Shown here in pieces: positions 1 to 6,691 of a DNA stretch of 8,598 nt (the first letter of the stretch is position 1; every line of letters begins with the position of its first letter). The DNA comes from Fidelibacterota bacterium. GTDB lineage: Bacteria > Fidelibacterota > UBA2242 > B5-G15. Below the pieces are notes generated by a model that was not told where the DNA came from, did no database searches, and worked only from the letters and a program-made list of their open reading frames with translations. Location of the stretch: the NCBI GenBank assembly GCA_003645825.1, contig QNCQ01000062.1, positions 1 through 8,598 of the forward strand, written 5' to 3'. Made by a program: the position numbers and the translations under genes.

Positions 1-393
1 GTCTTTGATTAAAAGATAGTAAGCTTTTTCTCTTGTTCTTGTAGAATCGTTACTGTAGCAGATATCCTCAATTGTTCCATCTGTATAAATAGTATAGTCG
101 TAGTTTTCAAAACCGGCTGATGAACGTATCCAATACTTATTTTCATCGAGTCTTTTCCAATCTGTGACCCTGGTATAGGATGGCGCAAGAATCTGCACAA
201 CACGCAAGAGTTCCTCTGATGGCGGAATATCTTGTGATACGTTCTCAGAAGGTACTTCGTAAAATTCATTACCTGGAGGGCCAACTTCTACCCGCCAGGC
301 ACCCGCCTGATCAGGAATTCGGGTACATGAAACCGTCGTTAAGAAAACCAGAAATATTACTAATGCTGCAGTGGAAATATTTCGCTTAAACAT
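1..393 (-). CDS. Lipoprotein of unknown function (3' end outside the window)
   Basis: The reading frame starts at the ATG at 393-391 and stays open for 131 codons to the left edge. The product begins with a lipoprotein signal: a short basic start (MFKRN), a hydrophobic stretch over residues 8-19, and a lipobox-like TVSC with Cys23 as the likely acylated residue. Residue +2 is Thr, not Asp, which under the Lol rule points to the outer membrane. The mature part is polar; residues 76-131 are rich in Tyr, Asp and Trp and look like beta strands. I do not recognise the family. The start is supported by AGGAGAG (401-407) seven bases upstream. It lies 23 nt after the GH31 stop, so it is probably the distal gene of the operon. 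Function cannot be assigned; a substrate-binding or surface accessory role is only a guess from position. Confidence 0.8.
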   Translation of the reverse strand, partial: MFKRNISTAALVIFLVFLTTVSCTRIPDQAGAWRVEVGPPGNEFYEVPSENVSQDIPPSEELLRVVQILAPSYTRVTDWKRLDENKYWIRSSAGFENYDYTIYTDGTIEDICYSNDSTRTREKAYYLLIKD

Positions 394-416
394 AGATAAT
401 CTCTCCTATTATACAA

Positions 417-3053
417 TCATTTGGCCATTGTGAACCGTTTAAGTAAATCTAGATAGGCCCGATAGCCAGCTTTTTCGTCAGCATTGGCTTTGACCATCTC
501 CAGCACCTTTTCCCATTTGCTGTCAAAGTTCCTGATCTCCATAGCTGCGTTTTCAGGATGCAGGCTCATTCGATGCCCGGTCTGAGCCACATGAACCACA
601 AGATCGTTTGAGTAACGCGATTTATCCCAATTATTCTTTGCTAGAAATTTCATGAATTTAATCATATCGGCAAATTGACCCTTTTTACCGGATAGTGCCC
701 TAACGTCATTATCCGGGAAGCGACACTTGATTTCCATATCCTGATGAACGGATGTTCTCGATGTATATACATGTACGCAGAGATCATTGCCATTGTACCT
801 CCATGAGTTCGGAACGCCGTCTTCCCGATAGGGAATTTCTTTACCATTGATCCATACAGATTTCGGGGGGAAACGACAGTGGAAGCGAATCTCATAATCT
901 CGGAACTCTGGCATACCCGGGTAATCACCTTTGACCGCCTCAATCAACACTTTTTGAGTTTTCCCTTTATTTGTTGAAACAACGTGCGTTAAACTAAAGA
1001 CACCGTTCTTATACTGGTTATCATTCCCAGCGTCATCGTAAATCGTGAATTCCCCGTACTCTCCCGGAAATACATTGAGAATAAGTGTATGATCATCATC
1101 GGATTTCCCACACTCCGGTACAGGAACCATCGGAATAATCGCCCCAGCACGAATATAAATCGGAATCTCATCAATACAAAAAGACCGCCGGACCACTTTA
1201 CCACCCTTCAGCAGAGTGCCAGAAGACCACTCAAACCATTCGCCATCAGGAAGCCAGATATCTTTTTGGACAAAGAGACTATCCGGTCCAATTGGTCTGG
1301 TAATAGGGGCAACTAACATATCATCACCAAACATGTACTGATTGCGAAAACGGTAAGCATTTTCTTCTTTCGGATGATCGTAGTACATTGGACGACAAAT
1401 AGAAATCCCAGTATCGTATGCCTTGCGAGCGGCTGTATAGATATAGGGGAACAAAGCCTTCCGTAAAAGGAAAGCATCCCGCATAACGTAAAAATAATCC
1501 AGCGGGTAAGCCCAAATACGCCGCTCAATTCCCCCCTGTTGACTGGCTTTGGTACAGTGGGTTCGTAATATCGGGCTGAACGCACCAAACTGTATCCAAC
1601 GGGTATAGAGCTCCGGTGTGCTCTCTCCATACATATGACCGCCGATATCATGACTCCAATATCCGAAACACACGTTCGAAGCTGTAGCTGTGAAATAAGG
1701 TAAATAGTCCAAAACCTTCCAGTTGATGAAGGTATCACCTGAAAAGCCTATCTGATAACGATGATTGCCTAATCCCCCGTAGCGGTGAAGAATTATCGGG
1801 CGCTTTTCGTTGCGCCTTTCCATATCACTAAAAAATACATAATTCAAATAGAATGTAGGGTTAACACCAGGAATTTTTGTTGTGCTCCACTGCTGCCAGT
1901 CCAACCACCAGAAATCAACACCGTCTTCTTCCATGGGATGTAAAATTATCTTCATAAAATTCTCAGCATACTTACGATTAACAATATCAAATGGAACATA
2001 TTTCTTCGTTGCAGGATCGATACCCATAGCCCGAGCCATCTCCGGATACTTCTCCTCATGTGGCTGAATTCCAGAAGCCGGATGAAGATTCAAACATACC
2101 TTTAAACCCTTCTTTTCTGTCCATTCTAAAAACTTTTTAGGATCAGGAAAATAGTTTCTATTCCAGGTAAATCCAGTCCAACCGATTTCTTCTCCTGCCT
2201 GATCCTTAATTTTTTTCCCATCCTTATACCACTCGGGTCTTGAGGTTATATGCCAATCCATATCAACGACCAAAACGTCTAAAGGTACGTTGTGAATTTC
2301 GAACTCCTTGACCAATTCGCGAAGCTCCAAATCTGTATATTCCCAGTACCGCGACCACCAGATTCCAAACGCAAATTTGGGTGGTAACGGAATCCTTCCA
2401 GCAACACTGATAAAATCTTTCAGAGCGGTTTTATAGTCCGAACCATAGCAGAAAAAATATAAATCTTGACTTTCCTTCTTTGACCTGGGAGTTACCCATG
2501 GCCAATCCGAATTATCAAAAAGTGGTCTGTCGGAGTCATCGATCAACACCCATCCATCTCTCGACAATATACCAGGTTTCAGAGCAATTGGCTTTTTCGT
2601 AGTCCAGCGCATTATTGTTCCATCAAAACCATCCAGAGTTCTGATTGTACCGAGTAAATTGCCCCTGTTTTCCATGCCCGGTCTCCACTCTTTCTGGACA
2701 CCATCCACATAAAACCTAATCCGTAGGTTTTCTTTGCTGAATCGACCACTACCGACTTTATACTCCAGGGTAAATTTTTCGGTTTTAATCTGAAGCCATC
2801 CCTTTTTTATCTTCGTTTTATATTTAGGAACAGGAAGCTTTCGATTGACGAAAACCAGCGAGGCACGGTCCTCGAAAATTCCATCCTCTGCCCATTCCAT
2901 ACGAATCAGCCCGGGCGTGAGAACAGTAAATCGGACATTTTGCAATTTAACAACCGCATCAGGGTCCGCTACAGGGTTATACTCCTGTGGGAGGAGCCTT
3001 CCTCCCAATAAAATAATGAACCCTACAATGAGAGAATAAAACAATCGTTTCAT
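417..3053 (-). CDS. Secreted GH31 family alpha-glycosidase with DUF5110 region
   Basis: The 878-residue product has an N-terminal signal peptide (MKRLFYSLIVGFIILLGG), so it acts in the periplasm or beyond. Layout: N-terminal beta-sandwich (about 25-210), (beta/alpha)8 barrel opening at PPKFAFGIWWSRYW (about 224-237), a beta region after residue 550, a DUF5110-like segment (about 653-690), and a helical tail (about 785-878). Motifs: probable nucleophile Asp385 in FWWLDWQQW, probable acid/base Asp440 in GFSGDT, Asp469 in SHDIGGH, and the GAFSPILRTH block ending at His499. Retaining hydrolysis of a terminal alpha-glycoside is expected from the family; the sugar (glucose, xylose, galactose or GalNAc) cannot be told. 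The nucleophile lacks the usual DMNE context. An ATG at 3068 is in frame but lies within the ribosome-binding site of the ATG at 3053, so 3053 is preferred. The gene lies 44 nt after the GDPD gene and stops with TGA. Confidence 0.93.
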   Translation of the reverse strand: MKRLFYSLIVGFIILLGGRLLPQEYNPVADPDAVVKLQNVRFTVLTPGLIRMEWAEDGIFEDRASLVFVNRKLPVPKYKTKIKKGWLQIKTEKFTLEYKVGSGRFSKENLRIRFYVDGVQKEWRPGMENRGNLLGTIRTLDGFDGTIMRWTTKKPIALKPGILSRDGWVLIDDSDRPLFDNSDWPWVTPRSKKESQDLYFFCYGSDYKTALKDFISVAGRIPLPPKFAFGIWWSRYWEYTDLELRELVKEFEIHNVPLDVLVVDMDWHITSRPEWYKDGKKIKDQAGEEIGWTGFTWNRNYFPDPKKFLEWTEKKGLKVCLNLHPASGIQPHEEKYPEMARAMGIDPATKKYVPFDIVNRKYAENFMKIILHPMEEDGVDFWWLDWQQWSTTKIPGVNPTFYLNYVFFSDMERRNEKRPIILHRYGGLGNHRYQIGFSGDTFINWKVLDYLPYFTATASNVCFGYWSHDIGGHMYGESTPELYTRWIQFGAFSPILRTHCTKASQQGGIERRIWAYPLDYFYVMRDAFLLRKALFPYIYTAARKAYDTGISICRPMYYDHPKEENAYRFRNQYMFGDDMLVAPITRPIGPDSLFVQKDIWLPDGEWFEWSSGTLLKGGKVVRRSFCIDEIPIYIRAGAIIPMVPVPECGKSDDDHTLILNVFPGEYGEFTIYDDAGNDNQYKNGVFSLTHVVSTNKGKTQKVLIEAVKGDYPGMPEFRDYEIRFHCRFPPKSVWINGKEIPYREDGVPNSWRYNGNDLCVHVYTSRTSVHQDMEIKCRFPDNDVRALSGKKGQFADMIKFMKFLAKNNWDKSRYSNDLVVHVAQTGHRMSLHPENAAMEIRNFDSKWEKVLEMVKANADEKAGYRAYLDLLKRFTMAK

Positions 3054-3058
3054 AGATT

Positions 3059-3066
3059 CCCCCTCC
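3059..3066 (-). promoter_or_regulatory. Ribosome binding site that decides the GH31 start
   Basis: The strand reads GGAGGGGG and then AATCT before the ATG at 3053. The GGAGG core is eight bases from that ATG, which is ideal. The other in-frame ATG (3068-3066) overlaps this site and has no comparable site upstream, so it is unlikely to be used. Confidence 0.8.
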
Positions 3067-3097
3067 ATATCACATCAAATGCCATTAACGATACGCT

Positions 3098-3973
3098 TCA
3101 ATTACACAAAATACTGGCAGCCAACGGAACATTGTTGGTAGCCAGAATATCTGCCCCATTATTGATCAGTTTTTTATAAACGCTAATACCGTGCTTCTCA
3201 GCCTTGCGGTCCAGGTTTCCCATCGTCCCTAAGATAGCCATAATGCTGTTTTTATGTAGCAATTCATAAACCTTCTTCTCAGGCTCATAGACGCCAACGA
3301 ATGCAATAATACAGCTTGGGTTTATACCGCTTTCCAACAGGCGTTGTGCACCCTCAATACCACGTGCCGAGGCCGATATCATCAGTTGCGGCTCCAGCGC
3401 ATGATATTTTTTCGCCACTTCTATATTGTATGTAATAACAACCGTATAGCTCAACGCTCGCTTTTCTCGGATTATTGCGACGATTTCTTCCGGAGCTATG
3501 GAACCCTTAATATCCAATTCGACGATCGCCCGACCTCGCGCCCAATCCAAAACCTCGGCTAAGGTCGGGATTCGATAAGGGGTTATGTTTCCCTGATTAT
3601 CTTTCAGATATAGTTTCTTAAGTTCCTCCAACGTGTAATCACTCACCAAGCCGCTACCGGTTGTTGTCCGATCAAGAGTTCGGTCATGCATCAACACCAG
3701 CACGGAATCTTTGCTTCTGGCAACATCGCACTCAATAAGGCATGGTGCGTAAAGAAGCGCGTGCTCAAAGGTCTCAATACAATTTTCGGGATAGCCTTCC
3801 ATCGGTCCACCTCTATGAGCGCTGATGATAGGTGCCTTGTCCGGCGACCAGCGAAAATATTCCTGCAATTGAGCAGGACTTTCAAAAGCTAAATAGTGTT
3901 TTCCCTGAGCCTGTAGAAACACCAATAAACTGAAAACCAGACTCAGTTGTAATATCCTTTTCCATGCTTTCAT
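3098..3973 (-). CDS. Secreted glycerophosphodiester phosphodiesterase (GDPD family)
   Basis: The 291-residue product starts with a signal peptide (MKAWKRILQL plus a hydrophobic run to about residue 23), which places it outside the cytoplasm. The GDPD signatures are all present in order: SAHRGG with His53 and Arg54, PEN with Glu63, IECDVARSKD with Glu81 and Asp83, HDRTLDRTT with catalytic His96, RIPTLAEVL at 134-142, and VELDIKG with Glu152 and Lys156. These form the metal site and the two-histidine centre of GlpQ/UgpQ-type enzymes, which release glycerol 3-phosphate and an alcohol from glycerophosphodiesters. Length is normal for the bacterial family. The ATG at 3973 is preceded by AGAGGAA at 3981-3987. 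The gene stops with TGA 44 nt before the GH31 start. Its place between a sugar symporter and a glycosidase suggests that its substrate carries sugar, but the actual diester is unknown. Confidence 0.93.
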   Translation of the reverse strand: MKAWKRILQLSLVFSLLVFLQAQGKHYLAFESPAQLQEYFRWSPDKAPIISAHRGGPMEGYPENCIETFEHALLYAPCLIECDVARSKDSVLVLMHDRTLDRTTTGSGLVSDYTLEELKKLYLKDNQGNITPYRIPTLAEVLDWARGRAIVELDIKGSIAPEEIVAIIREKRALSYTVVITYNIEVAKKYHALEPQLMISASARGIEGAQRLLESGINPSCIIAFVGVYEPEKKVYELLHKNSIMAILGTMGNLDRKAEKHGISVYKKLINNGADILATNNVPLAASILCN

Positions 3974-4035
3974 TTCTTTATTCCTCTTTGTTTATCCAGA
4001 AAATACCACCCAAACTACAATTACACAAAGTATCA

Positions 4036-4064
4036 GTATAACAGACAGGATAATATCCTTATAC
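4036..4064 (-). other. Small imperfect inverted repeat in the widest gap of the operon
   Basis: This sits in the 99-nt space between the symporter stop (4073) and the GDPD start (3973). Outer arms GTATAA and TTATAC pair perfectly; inside them GGAT and ATCC pair around a 3-nt ATT loop, with a one-sided 6-nt bulge. There is no T-run after it, so it is not a classic intrinsic terminator. It could be an RNA processing or stability element, or chance in AT-rich sequence. Nothing else stands out in the gap apart from the GDPD ribosome binding site. Confidence 0.3.
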
Positions 4065-4072
4065 AAACCCGC

Positions 4073-5083
4073 CTAGCTCACCCTGGTTTCTCCCTTCTTC
4101 CCGACGGTCGAAAATGTCAAACCACTCAATTGTGTCCGAGATGGTTCCTGCGTCATGAGGCTGACAATAATTAACACCGCAGAACAGACTGCAAACAACA
4201 AAACTGCAAAATGAAGAAAATTGATATCGGCATAGCGATACAGCCAGCCACCCAGAAACGATTTATTTAGCTCGGCTATCAGCCGCCCCATGCCCAGAAC
4301 GAATCCTGTCAATAAGGAAGCAATAGCTCCTCTAGAATTGACTCTTGGCCAGAGAACCCCGATTAGAAATACAGCAGCAATTGGGGGCGAAATATATGAT
4401 TGAACACTTTGTAAATATTGATAAAGCTGTCCGGATATTAGCTTCATAAAAGGAATCCAGGCCAGTCCCATAAGTACCAGGATCGCCGTGGCAACCTGAC
4501 CAACCCTTACCAGATGCTTTTCACTGGCCTTTGGTTGCAACTTCTTATAAATGTCCAGTGTAATCAGGGTTGAGCACGAATTAAACACAGATGACAGCGA
4601 GCTCATCAAAGCTGCAAGCAGTCCCGCCACAACCAGACCGCGCAGTCCGACCGGTATCAACACACTGATCAAAGCTGGCAAAGCCTGGTCTGGCCGTTCC
4701 AGGGTCAACTGACCAGATTTAGCCAGTGCATGAGCCACGACCCCAGGTATTACAAAAATGAACACCGGCAGAAGTTTCAGATAGCCACCCCATATGGAAC
4801 CCCGCCGAGCATTTTCAATGTTCTTCGCCGATAGTACTCTTTGCACGATAAACTGATCGGTACACCAGTACCAGACGCCTAAAATTGGAATGCCAAAAAT
4901 GATGCCCGTCCAGGGAAAGTTTGGATCAGACACGGGTTTCCACATGCTGAAATATTCAGATCCAGCAATCTCATATAATCGTCGTACCCCACCCAATTTC
5001 ACCAGTCCTGTCACCGTCAACAATATCGACCCGCCAATCAGGATAAACATCTGCAGCATATCAGTATAAAGCACTGCCCGCAA
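4073..5083 (-). CDS. Na+/sugar symporter (SSS, SGLT-like), C-terminal part after a frameshift
   Basis: This 336-residue frame carries the rest of a sodium:solute symporter whose N-terminus is encoded in another frame at 5061-5615. It resumes at LRAVLYTD, exactly where the family consensus continues after TVLGG. SGLT hallmarks follow: WYWCTDQFIVQR, SAKN, GGYLKLLP, the Ser-rich SSLSSVFNS helix that in the family helps form the Na2 sodium site, TLDIYKK, and YLQSVQSYISPP. Joined numbering gives Tyr249, Trp250, Lys280 and Gln402, which I align by memory with human SGLT1 residues of the sugar pocket. About nine hydrophobic helices are expected here. The frame opens at a TTG with no clear ribosome binding site, so separate translation is unlikely. 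The product should be an inner-membrane Na+-driven importer of glucose, galactose or a similar hexose. It stops with TAG at 4073. Confidence 0.85.
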   Translation of the reverse strand: MRAVLYTDMLQMFILIGGSILLTVTGLVKLGGVRRLYEIAGSEYFSMWKPVSDPNFPWTGIIFGIPILGVWYWCTDQFIVQRVLSAKNIENARRGSIWGGYLKLLPVFIFVIPGVVAHALAKSGQLTLERPDQALPALISVLIPVGLRGLVVAGLLAALMSSLSSVFNSCSTLITLDIYKKLQPKASEKHLVRVGQVATAILVLMGLAWIPFMKLISGQLYQYLQSVQSYISPPIAAVFLIGVLWPRVNSRGAIASLLTGFVLGMGRLIAELNKSFLGGWLYRYADINFLHFAVLLFAVCSAVLIIVSLMTQEPSRTQLSGLTFSTVGKKGETRVS

Positions 5084-5615
5084 CCCCCCCCAAAACGGTG
5101 TAGATACCAGTAGCTATCACCACGATCAGAGCACCGGTCCAGAAATCGACACCCATTAGTGTCTCAAATACAATACCGCCAGCCGCTACAGTGACGGATA
5201 TTTTGGTTAGTACATAGGCAATAATTGAAATAATAGACAGATACCACCGAGCCTCCGGCGAATAGCGTCGCTCCAGAAACTCTGGCATGGTATAAACAGC
5301 ACTTCGCAAATAAAAGGGAACAAAGACCCAACCAAGTATCAATAAAATCAATGATGCCATAACTTCGAACTGACCAACCGCAACACCGCTGGCTGCTCCT
5401 GTTCCTGCCAATCCGACTAGATGTTCAGAACCTATATTCGAAGCAAAAAGAGACGCCCCTATCACAAACCAACCAGCATTACGACTGGCAAGAAAATACC
5501 CATTAGAATTTTGACGGGTAGATTTTTCCTGTCGTACCGACCACCAGGCAACTGCAAAAATCACTAAAAAATAAAGAGCAATAAATATCCAATCCAGAGT
5601 TCCCAGTAATCTCAT
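5061..5615 (-). CDS. Na+/sugar symporter (SSS, SGLT-like), N-terminal part, truncated by a frameshift
   Basis: Starting at the ATG at 5615, this frame encodes the first 177 residues of an SSS symporter, then leaves the correct frame in a G8 run and meets TGA at 5061 after seven aberrant residues (VAGSALY). The first helix spans about 9-26. The stretch GASLFASNIGSEHLVGLAG (53-71) is strikingly like SGLT1 and contains His65; Glu84 in GQFEVM follows. Both are sugar-contact positions in SGLTs by my alignment. YTMPEFLERRY at 108-118 is the usual family loop. Removing one G joins this frame to 5083-4073 and gives 513 residues, a normal bacterial SSS length. The ribosome binding site is weak (GGAAAAG close to the ATG). 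The gene follows the UroD-type gene by 43 nt. Alone, this fragment would not transport. Confidence 0.85.
   Translation of the reverse strand: MRLLGTLDWIFIALYFLVIFAVAWWSVRQEKSTRQNSNGYFLASRNAGWFVIGASLFASNIGSEHLVGLAGTGAASGVAVGQFEVMASLILLILGWVFVPFYLRSAVYTMPEFLERRYSPEARWYLSIISIIAYVLTKISVTVAAGGIVFETLMGVDFWTGALIVVIATGIYTVLGGVAGSALY
5084..5091 (-). other. G8 homopolymer, site of the symporter frameshift
   Basis: The coding strand reads TTTT, eight Gs, then TTGCGG. Seven Gs would give TTG GGG GGG TTG CGG (LGGLR), matching the family's GGLRAV motif; the eight present shift the frame and lead to a stop 23 nt later. It is the longest G or C run I see in the window. It may be a sequencing or assembly indel, a real inactivating mutation, a phase-variable tract or a slippage site. 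The sequence alone cannot separate these. Confidence 0.85.
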
Positions 5616-5658
5616 TTCTTTTCCAAAGATTTTATACTATTTCGCACGTCTGTTGCAT

Positions 5659-6684
5659 TTAACCTATTCGATACTGTCGCGCTGTTTCAATCATAGCTCG
5701 TATGTTTTCTGAGGGCGCTTCCGCCGGAATGGCACACCCGGCATTCAAAATAAATCGTGGTGTATCCGCGAAAATTGTAATAATTTCCTCGGTCTTTCGC
5801 TTCACATCATCCACTGTTCCAAACGTGAGAATTCCACTGGGGTCAATATTGCCAATAAATGTTGCTTTGTCCTTCATTAGATCGTGCGCCAGACGGGCAT
5901 CTGTTCCGTGGTCCAGCTCCAGTGCGTCAGCGCCAGATTCCAGCATCGATGGCAGAATCGAATCCGTATTGCCACATATATGCAGGGCGTAGGGTAATCC
6001 AAGACTATGAGCAGTCATCACTATCTTCCGTTCATAAGGCAACGCAAATTTTCGATACATTTCTGGCGAAATCATCTGTGGCCCGGCTGGACTGTCTCCG
6101 TTAGAAACCATGTCAGCGCCCGTCTCTGCCATCAACGTAATAAACTGGCAGGTCGCGGTACTACAGTATTCCAGAAGTTGCAAAGCTTTCTCTTCATTCA
6201 GAACAAGGTCAATGTACCAGTCTTGAACTCCCTGTACCATGCTGGCAAGGGAAAAAGGAGCCTGATCACAGTTCCCACGGATATAAATTTCATTCCCAAA
6301 ATAATCTTTGAGCCGACGTACCGCTTCCAGCCAAATCTGTACATATTTGTACTCGGCAATATTAACCGGGGGCAAGTTATCCACTCCATCAATCGATTTC
6401 AGGTGCCCCACTGTACAGCGAGCTGGCGCATCCTGCAGAAAGTCCACCGGGACACCAACCGCCCCGGCAAGAGTGACCGTATCGATATCCACTAGGATAC
6501 CATCATATTCATAGCGTTCAACTGCCTGAATAAATGCATCGGCAATCTTTTTGGGATCGTTCCGAAATTCTTCCATAGTGTAGCCCGCTTCCCTGGCTGC
6601 CAACATAAAATTATGCAGCATGACAGGTACACGGTCCGCTCGTCTACCCTCAATTGCTGCTTTTATTCTTTCATACCCATTCAT
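5659..6684 (-). CDS. UroD-superfamily protein with MtaA/MtbA-type zinc methyltransferase motifs
   Basis: The 341-residue product has no signal peptide and should be cytoplasmic. It covers the whole uroporphyrinogen decarboxylase fold: an N-terminal MNGYERIKAAIEGRRADRVPV start, NGDSPAGPQMISPEMYRKFALPY at 195-217, the LHICGNTD block, and a C-terminal NAGCAIPAEAPSENI. His235-x-Cys237 plus Cys317 match the zinc-ligand pattern (HxC...C) of the methylcobalamin:thiol methyltransferases MtaA, MtbA and CmuA, which favours methyl transfer over heme synthesis. The substrate, corrinoid protein and methyl acceptor are unknown, and no corrinoid protein is seen here. An upstream in-frame ATG at 6741 overlaps the GH13 gene; the ATG at 6684 is preferred because GGGAG (6695-6699) precedes it and the family-like sequence begins there. 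It starts 7 nt after the GH13 stop, so the two are probably translationally coupled. Confidence 0.88.
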   Translation of the reverse strand: MNGYERIKAAIEGRRADRVPVMLHNFMLAAREAGYTMEEFRNDPKKIADAFIQAVERYEYDGILVDIDTVTLAGAVGVPVDFLQDAPARCTVGHLKSIDGVDNLPPVNIAEYKYVQIWLEAVRRLKDYFGNEIYIRGNCDQAPFSLASMVQGVQDWYIDLVLNEEKALQLLEYCSTATCQFITLMAETGADMVSNGDSPAGPQMISPEMYRKFALPYERKIVMTAHSLGLPYALHICGNTDSILPSMLESGADALELDHGTDARLAHDLMKDKATFIGNIDPSGILTFGTVDDVKRKTEEIITIFADTPRFILNAGCAIPAEAPSENIRAMIETARQYRIG

Positions 6685-6691
6685 ATCGGTT

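Noticed and set aside
1313..1738. A 141-codon minus-strand frame inside the GH31 gene
   Set aside because: It overlaps the catalytic-domain coding region in another frame, and the GH31 frame carries all conserved motifs there.
4036..4064. Intrinsic terminator after the symporter gene
   Set aside because: The stem is short, AT-rich and bulged, and no T-run follows on the coding strand.
5616..5658. Internal promoter before the symporter gene (TATAAA-like box)
   Set aside because: No convincing -35 box at suitable spacing, and AT-rich matches of this kind are common by chance.
6007..6495. A 162-codon open frame on the plus strand opposite the UroD-type gene
   Set aside because: It lies wholly antisense to a strongly conserved gene and shows no recognisable motif or domain in its translation; it is a frame shadow.
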